A stretch of DNA of 15,448 nucleotides from Planctomycetaceae bacterium (GCA_031267635.1 JAIRYX010000301.1:1-15448); one strand, 5' to 3'; positions 7,148 through 14,776 are shown, numbered from the stretch's first letter. The notes: generated by a model not told the origin, from the sequence alone. Program-made: numbers and translations.

Positions 7148-7504
7148 AGAATTTTTGGTTTAATGGTGTAGTTCCATTTTCTGTGGAAATTATGTTGTTT
7201 TATGTGATGCTTGTTTCATTCTTCATCAGTGACATGTATTTTCTTTTCCTATTTTTTTTCATCGACCACACAACACACATCGAATCCTTTTGTTGTTTTC
7301 GTATTGCTAATTAGGCGAGCAATCGTCGCCCTATCTTTCAATGGTTCGGCTTGCCAATTTTTACTGATGAATGAAAAACAACTTGTGTTTTATTTTATTC
7401 CATTTGCTTGTTCCCAGCGGAAAGTGACATACGGTGGTCTCTATCCCTATCTGCACTTTCCCAAAAATTGCTCTACAAACAAGGTCGGTATTTGTGTATA
7501 ACTA
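7148..7504 (-). pseudogene. Decayed ISAzo13-family transposase, C-terminal part
   Basis: Minus-strand translation across two frames gives, in order: SYTQIPTLFVEQFLG; then GIETTVCHFPLGTSKWNKIK with HKLFF (about 7446-7372); then, after a frame change, SKNWQAEPLKDRATIARL and ISNTKTTKGF; and finally FHRKWNYTIKP near 7200-7150. This succession (TVCHFPPGTSKWN-IEHRLF, SxNW-G-PL, TTTKTGL, FHGEWNYTI) is the C-terminal signature of ISAzo13 / 'Rhodopirellula transposase' DDE proteins. Stops and frame changes show it is dead. The N-terminal and most catalytic residues are absent. Family assignment is from recalled motifs. Confidence 0.65.
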
Positions 7505-7579
7505 AAATTTTGCAAATTCCCTCAAACCTCTTAAAATAAGCGTCCAAACGCATGTTAATTTGGTCTAAAAAGTTCTTGT

Positions 7580-7822
7580 TTATTCTACCAAGCCGAGGTG
7601 GGCGAGCAATGCTTGCATGCGTTTCGCGGTTTTTCCGATAAAGTCCAATTGTTCAATAACCCAATTGATCATGTTACGCAACGATTCTTTCAGCATAGCG
7701 CAGCAACTTTCGCCAATCGTTGTCAGTTTCACAGACGCCCATTCACTCAGACTTGTTTTATCCAGTTCCCGTACCAAAAGAGAGTACGCCAATATCACGA
7801 AGTAGGTGTGTTGTGTTTCTGA
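7580..7822 (-). pseudogene. Possible C-terminal remnant of a DDE transposase
   Basis: The open frame begins abruptly without a natural start and reads SETQHTYFVILAYSLLVREL, continuing DKTSLSEWASVKLTTIGESC and a helical tail ending LLAHLGLVE. The segment HTYFVILAYSLLVREL resembles the helix near the C-terminus of IS4-type DDE transposases, and a tail ending LA-LGL also occurs there. The family cannot be fixed from this alone. Its upstream edge coincides with the start of a dispersed repeat at 7819, so the repeat seems to have cut off the rest. A short independent GTG-started gene (7580-7798) is possible but has no good ribosome site. Confidence 0.35.
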
Positions 7823-8124
7823 TTATTTCATTTTTGGGAGACAATATTTGAAAACACAATAGAAAACTATGGCGTCAGTTTCCCAAGCCAAATAAATCCA
7901 TACTGGGCAACTGCATCGCTATCCGAAAGACTTTACCATTGCAATTACCCGAACGGCTTTACCGTTGCAGTCCTTATTTATACTTCTCACACTTGAATTT
8001 TCGATTTTATGAATGGAAACCAAACCGGATTTTACGGTATAACGATGTCAGTGAAAACCGAAATTTCAAGTGCAAGAAGTATATCAAATTTCCCTTAGTA
8101 GCCAACAACGCCCTCAAACGCCAA
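7819..8124. mobile_element. Modular repeat block, copy B
   Basis: Positions 7819-7913 are a direct copy of 5631-5725. This is followed by CGAACGGCTTTACCGTTGCA and a separate foldback: TATACTTCTCACACTTGAA (7979-7997) pairs with TTCAAGTGCAAGAAGTATA (8065-8083). The block ends with TTTCCCTTAGTAGCCAAC (about 8089-8106) and AACGCCCTCAAACGCC, as in copy A (around 5909-5944). It stops 2 bp from the TGA of the secreted-protein gene on the opposite strand. The arrangement is a patchwork, not a clean single insertion. Confidence 0.6.
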
Positions 8125-8125
8125 A

Positions 8126-8605
8126 TCAATATCCAATTGTTGGTGGATTCGGATTGAGGAAATCTCGCGGAGAACGATAAGTGTAACCCTGATATGAAGG
8201 ATACGCCGATCTGCCTTGAAAACCGAACCCTACTCCCGGATAAAGCCCTTGACCATTCGCGCCGTAGCCCGGTGTATAATTGTAATGGTCGCCTCTGGCA
8301 CATTGAACGTTTCGCCTGAATCCAAATAAATCTCCCAAACAACCATGTCCGCATGTCTGTATGCCACATCCGCAATCCCCCGCGCTTGCTAAACCATAGT
8401 GAAACGGTTTGCCAAGTTTATCGTTTAAGACATTCGCTCCGACACCAGTAAAACCACTGCAAGCGGGTAATATAGGAGCATAAACAGTATCGCAAGCGGA
8501 ACAGCTTGAATTAGGCGGCAAACATGCGTTTTGGGCAATGCTCAAACCGGTTGTAACGGCAAAAAATGTTACGGCTAAAATCGAAATCACAATATTTTTT
8601 CGCAT
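8126..8605 (-). CDS. Secreted Cys/Gly/Tyr-rich planctomycete-type protein
   Basis: 159 residues with a Sec signal peptide (MRKN charge, hydrophobic 5-22, likely cleavage after A-Q at 24-25). The mature part has nine cysteines (28, 35, 38, 49, 78, 80, 85, 89, 102), including a GDCGCGIQTCGHGCLGDLFG cluster that could form disulfides or bind metal. A Gly/Tyr-rich stretch (about 108-145) leads to the tail YRSPRDFLNPNPPTIGY. A Gly/Tyr-rich secreted protein with an RGPRDFL-NPPSIG-like end is, to my knowledge, a recurring planctomycete pattern of unknown function, probably on the cell surface. The ATG has AAAGGA 8 nt upstream. It is expressed alone; a foldback repeat starts immediately after its stop. 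Confidence 0.75.
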   Translation of the reverse strand: MRKNIVISILAVTFFAVTTGLSIAQNACLPPNSSCSACDTVYAPILPACSGFTGVGANVLNDKLGKPFHYGLASAGDCGCGIQTCGHGCLGDLFGFRRNVQCARGDHYNYTPGYGANGQGLYPGVGFGFQGRSAYPSYQGYTYRSPRDFLNPNPPTIGY

Positions 8606-8840
8606 GATTCTTTTCCTTTAATTAACAAGTGAATCAACTAGGTAAAATTTCTGAACGGAAAACATTCAATACCTTAATTTATGTAATTTTTCTGCAAAAA
8701 TGTTCCAGAACCCCCCCGCCGAGATACTATTTTTATCGGTAATTTTTCACACGATTGCGGTGCTAAAACCATAAAAAACTAAAAATAGCTTATATTCGAA
8801 TAGTACAATCTATTTATTTTGTTTACTTTGATAGAACAAT

Positions 8841-8899
8841 CGTAACGATTCAGTCGATCAAACTACACATAAATCCGTACCGGACGACTGAATAGTTAC
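8841..8899. repeat. Solitary hairpin module of the foldback family (copy G)
   Basis: CGTAACGATTCAGTCG (8841-8856) and CGACTGAATAGTTAC (8885-8899) flank an ATAAATCCGTAC core, the family's ~50-60-nt hairpin on its own. The rest of the gap between the two minus-strand genes (8606-8840) is AT-rich, has a run of seven C at 8711-8717, and shows no other feature. Confidence 0.6.
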
Positions 8900-8908
8900 A
8901 AAGAATTT

Positions 8909-9721
8909 TCAAGTGCGAGGAGTAGACGCGGGAAATTTCATTGTAAAAGCGGTTCCTTTTCCGACTGCGCTTTCAACGCGGATTTTGCCGGAATGTGCCT
9001 CAATGATTTGTCGGCACGCTGATAATCCTAAGCCGGTTCCGCCTTTGCCGCTTTCATCGGGACCGGATTTTGTTGTGTAAAACGGTTCAAATATCATCGG
9101 CAATTTCTCTTGTTCTATGCCTGTACCAAAATCACGAATCATGAGATTGACTGTCTTATTTAACGAATCATGACTCAACTTAATAATGAGGCGACCGCCA
9201 TTGGGCATCGCTTGGCGTGCGTTAATCAAGAGATTAAATAGAATCTGCTGAATCTGGTTTCCATCCGCTAATATTTCAGGCACATCGTTAAATTCTGTTT
9301 CAACGTGAATATGATATTTATTCATCTCGCGTTCCAAAAGTATCAACGCATCTTCAATAATTGGTTTCAGTTGCGTCGGTTCGAGTCCTTTTTTACGGTT
9401 TCTCGCCATGCCGAGAATCGTCGAAGTCACTTTTGCCGCGCGATTGGCAGCCGTCAGAATTTTATCCAGCGATTTCGTCCGTGTTTCATTATCGGAATGA
9501 CGTAAACCAAGTTTCGCGTAATTGATGATTGTCATCAAAATATTATTAAATTCGTGCGTTGTCGTGCCGGCTAATTCGCCAATTGCTGTCAAACGCTGTG
9601 CTTGCAACAACTGTTCTTTCAATTGAGTAATCGTTTTTTCAGCAGCTTCCCGATCCCATTGTTCTGGCGTTTTCTCGTTTTTTCGCATATATGTTGTTAT
9701 ACTTTCAAATTCGGTTTTCAT
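8909..9721 (-). CDS. Soluble sensor histidine kinase (HisKA-HATPase), no input domain
   Basis: 270 residues. A short helical/coiled-coil lead (about 20-45) is followed by the H-box TAIGELAGTTTHEFNNIL with the phospho-accepting H56, a dimerisation helix pair to about 110, and an HATPase_c domain: N-box QILFNLLINARQAM (159-172), G1 DFGTGI (D197, G199, G201), F-box FEPFYTTK (211-218), and G2 GGTGLGL (227-233). There are no membrane segments and no PAS or GAF domain, so it must sense through a partner or through the short N-terminus. THEFNN and the NtrB-like HATPase fit kinases that often pair with a receiver protein, but none is encoded here. A second start (M12, 9688) is possible; neither start has a clear ribosome site. 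The last five codons and stop (STPRT-stop) come from a dispersed repeat motif. Confidence 0.9.
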   Translation of the reverse strand: MKTEFESITTYMRKNEKTPEQWDREAAEKTITQLKEQLLQAQRLTAIGELAGTTTHEFNNILMTIINYAKLGLRHSDNETRTKSLDKILTAANRAAKVTSTILGMARNRKKGLEPTQLKPIIEDALILLEREMNKYHIHVETEFNDVPEILADGNQIQQILFNLLINARQAMPNGGRLIIKLSHDSLNKTVNLMIRDFGTGIEQEKLPMIFEPFYTTKSGPDESGKGGTGLGLSACRQIIEAHSGKIRVESAVGKGTAFTMKFPASTPRT

Positions 9722-9856
9722 TAAAAAGGGACGTTAAGCATAAAAGAGACTTTTGGGGGGACATGATGAACTCTATCTTAAAACAGAACACTGTCTTCAA
9801 AAACTGATTGTCAAATGCGAGGAGTATAAACACGTTGATTTCATAATCAATTAATA

Positions 9857-10263
9857 TCTCATGTTACGCAAATAAGTTTTTTAAATTAAGTCACTGTTCG
9901 TTGATTTTTTGTAACTATTCAGTTGCCGTCATTTTATCGGAAAATATTATTATTGCCGCCCTTATTTTTCTGAAATTCCCTCAGTAGCCCGCATTGCTCC
10001 CAACTATGCTTCCTTATCTCTTATTTTTCGTTCATTTTTTTTTTTTAAAAATGCATTATATCAAAAATTAAGGGCATAAAGGCGCGTTTTGAGTGCTTTG
10101 TTGGCTATTAAGGGAAACTGGATAAATAAGGACTGCAATAATAAAGCCGTTCGGGCAACTGAACAGTTATCTTCTAAAAAAATACACATCTTTTTCTAAA
10201 AAGATACGGACGGACAATTACAATGAAAAATACTTACACAGACCTCATGCGTAACATGAGTTA
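9857..10263. mobile_element. Modular foldback element, copy C
   Basis: Ends are CTCATGTTACGCA (9858-9870) and its reverse complement within CTCATGCGTAACATGAGTTA (10244-10263). The inner arms GTAACTATTCAGTTGCC (about 9920) and GGGCAACTGAACAGTTAT (about 10152-10169) are inverted. Next inward, GCCGCCCTTATTT-TCTGAAATTCCCTCAGTAGCC faces GTTGGCTATTAAGGGAAACTGGATAAATAAGGACTGC. The centre is AT-rich with a run of 14 T. Positions 10076-10263 are an inverted copy of 5721-5952. It is non-coding. The gap's left part (9722-9856) also contains the motif TCAAATGCGAGGAGTATA (about 9812-9829) seen elsewhere in the family. Confidence 0.7.
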
Positions 10264-10314
10264 ATATATTGCACTTCGTTTTTGATTAAAACTTTCTATC
10301 TTATCGACAAAACA

Positions 10315-11442
10315 TCAACGATTTTTTTGCGGCTCATAATCATCAAGCAAACTTAACCAAACTCGAATATCATTGTCATATTCACTTGCCAAATTTCCTC
10401 GAATCAATTGCCGTTGAAACCCAACCGCCCCATCTTGCAAATAGTTTGCAGCTTCTGCATTTTGGAATCGCTTTGACGGATCAGGAGCAATGAGCTTCCG
10501 ACAAAAATTCATAAGCAATTCGTTAGAAACAACCTCCACTGGCAAAATTGTCGATAATTTTTGCGCCAAAAAATGTTTCGCTTCCAACAAATCTTTATGA
10601 TTCGTGCGTCCATCGAAAGGAGCGACTCCCGACAACATTTCAATCACAAGATACCCAAGACTTGCCAAGTCAGAAAGAGGTGTAGGTCGTTCCCCGGCAA
10701 GAACTTCCGGTGCTGCATAAAGCGGCGTACAAGTTGCTTTTTCCGGCGGATTGGTTAATTCAAACGCGGAGCCAATATCAATAATTTTTGCGTTTCCTGT
10801 GCGTTTGAGCATAATATTTGACGGTTTGATGTCGCCATGCACAACTCCTTCACGATGAAGCGCACTCAGAGCGGACAAACACTCCTGAGCAATCGCAATA
10901 GCAACGCCCGGTTTGAGTCGCGGATGAACATGCCCATTTGTCACAATCACTTCACGCAAATGATTCCACATTTTATCATTAACACGAATGCGGAGATGCT
11001 CCAACATTTCGTTACGAAGAAGTTCGTTAATGTCGAATCCGTCAACATATTCCATTTCCATCAAACGAATTCCGTCCGACTCAAACCAGTTGAGCACATC
11101 TAATAAATTATCGTGCTGAATTTTAGAAACATGCGACGCAACTTGCGCAAGTAAATTCATTCCGCTGTTGTACGCATTTTCTCCATGATAACGTTCCGGC
11201 GAAAATATTTTAACAGCAATAGGTAACGAAAATCCATCTGTTCCATGACGATGCGTCAAATAAACAACGCCTTGACCACCTTGACCTAACATTTTTGTAA
11301 AAGATAGTTTTTCAACACGATCTAAATGTTGTTTTTGAATAATATGGGTGTAATAGGCAAAAAGCTTTTCTGAACAATGCGGCGAACGCGAACCGTTCCA
11401 AGTTTTTGTTACAGATGCATCAAAAAAAGTTGTTGTTACCAT
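10315..11442 (-). CDS. Hanks-type serine/threonine protein kinase
   Basis: 375 residues. A ~45-residue lead precedes the kinase domain: glycine loop GQGGQGVV (53-60), ATP-anchoring lysine in IAVKIF (K78), catalytic loop VHGDIKPSNIML (H202-G-D204, N209), metal-binding D222 in IIDIGSA (DIG for DFG), activation-segment TPLYAAPEVL (E246) and DLASLGYLVIEMLSG. HGD in place of HRD places it outside RD-type kinases, but the catalytic residues K78, D204, N209 and D222 are all present, so it should be active. A hydrophilic insert at about 143-178 (ERLRIRV-type basic stretch) lies before the catalytic loop. There is no membrane segment or C-terminal sensor domain, unlike many planctomycete kinases, so it is predicted to be cytoplasmic. 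The gene stands alone and may be iron-regulated (see the Fur-like site in its leader). Confidence 0.92.
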   Translation of the reverse strand: MVTTTFFDASVTKTWNGSRSPHCSEKLFAYYTHIIQKQHLDRVEKLSFTKMLGQGGQGVVYLTHRHGTDGFSLPIAVKIFSPERYHGENAYNSGMNLLAQVASHVSKIQHDNLLDVLNWFESDGIRLMEMEYVDGFDINELLRNEMLEHLRIRVNDKMWNHLREVIVTNGHVHPRLKPGVAIAIAQECLSALSALHREGVVHGDIKPSNIMLKRTGNAKIIDIGSAFELTNPPEKATCTPLYAAPEVLAGERPTPLSDLASLGYLVIEMLSGVAPFDGRTNHKDLLEAKHFLAQKLSTILPVEVVSNELLMNFCRKLIAPDPSKRFQNAEAANYLQDGAVGFQRQLIRGNLASEYDNDIRVWLSLLDDYEPQKNR

Positions 11443-11493
11443 CTTTTGGTCCGATTATGAATGACTTGATTTTTAAAATACAAAAATCGTATT

Positions 11494-11512
11494 AATAATG
11501 ATAATCATCTCG
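11494..11512 (-). promoter_or_regulatory. Fur-box-like operator in the kinase leader
   Basis: The core ATAATGATAATCAT (11495-11508) matches 14 consecutive positions of the 19-bp consensus GATAATGATAATCATTATC. It lies 52 nt upstream of the kinase start and about 25 nt downstream of a perfect TATAAT on the minus strand (11537-11542). A regulator bound here would block the transcript. The surrounding DNA is AT-rich, which raises the chance of coincidence. Confidence 0.4.
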
Positions 11513-11536
11513 TTAATTTACGTAAACATGCCTTCA

Positions 11537-11542
11537 ATTATA
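11537..11542 (-). promoter_or_regulatory. Candidate -10 box for the kinase gene
   Basis: Minus-strand GTGTATAATTG contains a perfect TATAAT. No good -35 hexamer is found at 16-18 bp (TTGGCA lies at 22 bp). It implies a leader of about 90 nt that would include the Fur-like site. Confidence 0.3.
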
Positions 11543-11646
11543 CACAAATTTTGTGGGGTTAAAATGCCAATTTGAATAAATGCGAATAAATCCTCTTATA
11601 CGACAGCAAATCAATAGGAATACCCGATTATAGCGATTGTAACGAC

Positions 11647-11673
11647 GATATTTTACTTTCTTTATAAAATATC
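11647..11673. repeat. AT-rich hairpin in the 11443-11766 gap
   Basis: GATATTTTA (11647-11655) and TAAAATATC (11665-11673) form a perfect 9-bp stem with a 9-nt loop, followed by seven A. No gene ends nearby in a direction that would make it a terminator. Apart from this hairpin and the two regulatory candidates near the kinase gene, I see nothing in 11443-11766. Confidence 0.3.
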
Positions 11674-11766
11674 AAAAAAACTTTAAATATTTCAACCAAA
11701 AAATGATATTTTGAATTAACTTTAATTGTTGCTAATTCAGTCAAGATGCTAATCTATTCAAATAAG

Positions 11767-12104
11767 TAACTCGTGTTACGCATGAGCTATCGTAACTATT
11801 CAGCCGCTCCAACCCAATAAATCCGCGCTGGGCGTCTGAATAGTTATCCGAAAGCCCTTATGTTTTAGATCATGGATTGTTATCAAACCAAATGGAACGA
11901 AACATAAGGGAATAAGGACGCATGTTGGCGCGATTCGGGCTGCTAAGGGGAAAAGGACAAAGTTGATAAATAAGGGCGGCAATAATAATATGTTCCGGTA
12001 AAATTGATGATAACTATTCCGTTGTCCGGTACGGATTTATTTGGTTGGAGCGACTAAATAGTTACGTTTCCTGAATGTTAATCGCTCATACGTAACATGA
12101 GTTA
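11767..12104. mobile_element. Complete modular foldback element, copy D
   Basis: The 338-bp element has 20-bp terminal inverted repeats: TAACTCGTGTTACGCATGAG (11767-11786) and CTCATACGTAACATGAGTTA (12085-12104), 18 of 20 matching. Inside lies a second inverted pair, CGTAACTATTCAGCCGCTCC (from 11791) against GGAGCGACTAAATAGTTACG (to 12066). Each inner arm is linked to its own small hairpin (for example CTGAATAGTTAT at 11834-11845). The centre has AAGCCCTTATGTTTTAG with GGATTGTTATCAAA and CATAAGGGAATAAGGACGCA, shared with copy A. There is no coding sequence. This is the most intact copy in the window. Confidence 0.75.
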
Positions 12105-12224
12105 ATAAAAAATTTTGACTTTTTCCCATTTTTTTTGTTCTAAAAGAAAATTGATTTCGTAAAGAGTTAGGAAAATGCAAAATATTTTATTGATTGAGCG
12201 TCAATTCGTTTGTGGAGAAATTTT

Positions 12225-13433
12225 ATGAAAAATCAAATTTTGAATTGGTGTTATTTTGTGGCGTCAAAAATCTTTATTCTTTTATTGACATTGACGATTT
12301 GTTTTTATCGCTTTGCAAATGCATCAGATTTGACCGAGTGGTTGCGAGGAGGACGCGGCTCTCGGACAACAGTATCGCAACCTTATGTGCCGCCGATAGT
12401 TACGACACCCGCAACCGTTTCGGGTGCAGGTTCGTACCCGCAACCTGTCGTCGTCCAGCCGACGCCAAATGGTGTTACGCTTCCGCCGGGCGGTATTATT
12501 TCTACAAATGGTGTTGCGGCAACAGGTTATATTACGGCAAATCAACAGACTCTTGGAAATGGTACGCCAACATCTGTTTCGACTATGCAGCCGACTGTGG
12601 AATATAAGTGGTCGTATTCTACTATAAAAGATAGAAGCTATGATCCAATAACTGTTTACGATCCTTTAACAGGTGGTTATGCGACTTCTTATCAAGAACG
12701 GCAAACGGAATCGGTTCTTCCTTGGTTGCATCGTAAGCAAGTTATTCGTTATAAACCAATTTTCGAGGCGGAAAAATCAAACAGACCAATTATTGGCACA
12801 GTGGACAATATTATTTCAAATCTTGTTCCACAAGAGAATTTACCAGCATCCAGTTTGCCGACATATACGACATCGACAACAATTTTGCCAACAACATCAT
12901 ATCCTGTTCTGTCACCGACAACTACCTCAAGAATCATTTCGCCGAGCGACAATTCTGTGTTATCTCCCTCGACACAGGTTGTTCCGGCTACATATATAAA
13001 CTCATATCTACCCACAACTTCTGTTTTGTCAAGTGTTGCCGATGTTCCACCGGCTTTACCGAAAAGTTTGACATCAACAGCAAAAACGACAGAGAATCTA
13101 TCACGTCCCAATTTACCAGCATCAGAATTCGCTTTGCGTCCTGTGCAAACGTCTGATTCTACTCAGTTACCCGCTATCGTTTCTCCTTCGCAATACCACA
13201 CCACGAATCCCAGCGCAGTAACTTCAGTTGAATTACCGTCTGTGCCATTGCCCAATGCGGTTCAACCATCGCAACCAAATTCAGAACAATCCGCCAATTT
13301 GCTCAAATTGAATATTCCGAATCTGCCAACAAACGCAACTCATAAACCAACAACCGCTTCCGATCCACCACCGCATACAACAGCAAAACCTCTAAAAGTA
13401 TCGCCATTAAATATTTATCCCATTAAAGAATAA
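12225..13433 (+). CDS. Exported Pro/Thr/Ser-rich protein, function unknown
   Basis: 402 residues from an ATG with GGAG 7 nt upstream (in-frame TTG at 12210 lies ahead of that site and is rejected). The N-terminus is a signal peptide: basic start, hydrophobic 16-28, likely cut after A-N-A (31-33). Residues 34-123 are rich in Pro, Thr, Val and Gly. A more ordered block at about 124-180 (TVEYKWSYSTIKDRSYDP then ITVYDPLTGGYATSYQERQ and HRKQVIRYKPIFE) is the only part likely to be folded. Residues 185-402 are low-complexity Pro/Ser/Thr-rich, suggesting an extended cell-surface or periplasmic stalk, possibly glycosylated (inference). No known domain is recognised. It shares orientation with the anti-sigma-like gene 224 bp downstream. 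Confidence 0.7.
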   Translation: MKNQILNWCYFVASKIFILLLTLTICFYRFANASDLTEWLRGGRGSRTTVSQPYVPPIVTTPATVSGAGSYPQPVVVQPTPNGVTLPPGGIISTNGVAATGYITANQQTLGNGTPTSVSTMQPTVEYKWSYSTIKDRSYDPITVYDPLTGGYATSYQERQTESVLPWLHRKQVIRYKPIFEAEKSNRPIIGTVDNIISNLVPQENLPASSLPTYTTSTTILPTTSYPVLSPTTTSRIISPSDNSVLSPSTQVVPATYINSYLPTTSVLSSVADVPPALPKSLTSTAKTTENLSRPNLPASEFALRPVQTSDSTQLPAIVSPSQYHTTNPSAVTSVELPSVPLPNAVQPSQPNSEQSANLLKLNIPNLPTNATHKPTTASDPPPHTTAKPLKVSPLNIYPIKE

Positions 13434-13657
13434 AAACGATTTGATTGTTGTGTATTACTAAATCATTAAAAAATACTTTATAGCGAAAACGATATTATGG
13501 GAAACACGAGTGTAAAATTTTATGAAGTTTATGTTTTTATCCCCAAAGAACAACCAAGACAAACTCAATTCGCTGTCAGACTAAAGATAAATTTTGAGCA
13601 TCTCTGTTATAAAATCAATTTGTTTTCAAGCCCCAACTCCATGAGGTCTTTTTGTGT

Positions 13658-14776
13658 ATGAATGATAAACGGCGTGAAATTCTATTAGGGTATTTAACAG
13701 GAGCGTTAGAGCCAAATGAACAGGCAGAAATTGACGACCAATTAAAGTACAGTCAATCGTTGCAGGATGATTTGGCAAACCTTTGTCAAACAATTGCTCC
13801 TTTGAATGAAATTGTCGATTCTTATGAACCGCCGGTTGGTTTGGCACAACGCACTTGTCAAAAATTGTGGTCGAAAACAGACAGGCATCAAAAATCAGAA
13901 GACGTTTTTTCCCATGTTTTTACGGTAAAACCTGCCACACCGCATTCACGAAGAGCAACGATCAATTTTACGCCGTCGAAAGAGATGGTTATACAAGACG
14001 TCGATAAAGAAAATACGGATATTGATTCTGAACTTTCTCTTTCGTTAAGTCAAGTAGCGACGACAGCTATTCACAAAGAACACACATCTTTGGAAACCGC
14101 TAGAAACCACAAAATGATTTTTCGGACAGATCAAACTTTTGATACGTCAAAAAGTAAAATTTCTTTGATTGTGTCTGAAACGTCTAGTATAATTGTCAAC
14201 AAACACGTAAAATACTATGGTGAAAAAACCAAAACTACCCCCAAAAACAAGCGTTTATGGACAATGAAAGACACCGCTGTGTCGTTGTTCGTCGGTGTGG
14301 CGGCAGCGATTTTGATTTTTCCGCTTGTTCAAAGAGGATTAAATAATGCAAAAAATGTGATTATTCAAAAAAAAGTACAACAATTTGCGGAAAACGTTCC
14401 CAATAATAGTTCTTCTCAATACTCTTCCTACGGTCTTTCACAAAGCGATATCCGACTTCTGACCAACATAAATTTCGACAGTAATTCAGTAAGTCAACTC
14501 CAAAGTTACCGAACAAATTCTGCGTTTTCCTCGTTTTATCCAAACGCATGGATTCCCGTTGACGTTCAAAAGTCATCTTTAACAATTCCTTACCTTTTCC
14601 CGGTCAACATTTCATCTTTATCATTTTTGAAATATGCCGAATTGGACAAGCCAAAAGTCATTCTGTTTACTCCCGTGATTTATGATTCAAATATTCATTT
14701 TGTTCCGCAGCAATCTAATTCAATCATTTCGGCTTTGAGAAGCGATTCTCCTTTATTTTTAGAAGTAAAAGAGTAG
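13658..14776 (+). CDS. Anti-sigma-factor-like single-pass membrane protein
   Basis: 372 residues from an ATG with GAGGT 10 nt upstream. The N-terminal ~67 residues (REILLGYLTGALEPNEQAEI ... DDLANLCQTIAPLNEIV ... YEPPVGLAQRTC) resemble the helical anti-sigma domain common in planctomycetes: LLGYLxGALE, then EPPxGLAxRTC. The H-x3-C-x2-C zinc motif of ZAS domains is missing, so any sigma binding would be zinc-free. A variable linker (68-204) precedes one membrane segment at about 205-224 (VSLFVGVAAAILIFPLV) and a ~148-residue Ser/Asn-rich outer domain. Topology: N-terminus in the cytoplasm, C-terminus outside. No ECF sigma gene is in the window, which leaves the role unproven. Five bases after the stop, a foldback-family motif (TTTCAAGTG) begins. 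Confidence 0.65.
   Translation: MNDKRREILLGYLTGALEPNEQAEIDDQLKYSQSLQDDLANLCQTIAPLNEIVDSYEPPVGLAQRTCQKLWSKTDRHQKSEDVFSHVFTVKPATPHSRRATINFTPSKEMVIQDVDKENTDIDSELSLSLSQVATTAIHKEHTSLETARNHKMIFRTDQTFDTSKSKISLIVSETSSIIVNKHVKYYGEKTKTTPKNKRLWTMKDTAVSLFVGVAAAILIFPLVQRGLNNAKNVIIQKKVQQFAENVPNNSSSQYSSYGLSQSDIRLLTNINFDSNSVSQLQSYRTNSAFSSFYPNAWIPVDVQKSSLTIPYLFPVNISSLSFLKYAELDKPKVILFTPVIYDSNIHFVPQQSNSIISALRSDSPLFLEVKE

Noticed and set aside
7211..7501. 96-codon plus-strand open frame
   Set aside because: It is antisense to the ISAzo13-like remnant, whose minus-strand protein motifs explain the sequence; the plus-strand protein is Phe/Ser-rich without any recognisable feature.
8007..8375. 122-codon minus-strand open frame overlapping the secreted-protein gene
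   Set aside because: It overlaps the signal-peptide protein in another frame and runs into repeat B; the 8126-8605 gene has a good start, signal peptide and family-like tail.
10315..11442. Kinase as a catalytically dead pseudokinase because of HGD and DIG motifs
   Set aside because: The ATP-anchoring lysine (K78), catalytic aspartate (D204), asparagine (N209) and metal-binding aspartate (D222) are all present; only non-catalytic positions differ.
5721..12104. Could the repeats be a CRISPR array?
   Set aside because: Repeat blocks are long, palindromic, in mixed orientation and separated by genes at irregular distances; there are no regular unique spacers and no cas genes.
12194..13111. Several open frames overlapping the Pro/Thr-rich exported protein on both strands
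   Set aside because: Low-complexity Pro/Thr/Ser codons leave other frames open; only the 12225 frame has a ribosome site, signal peptide and full length.
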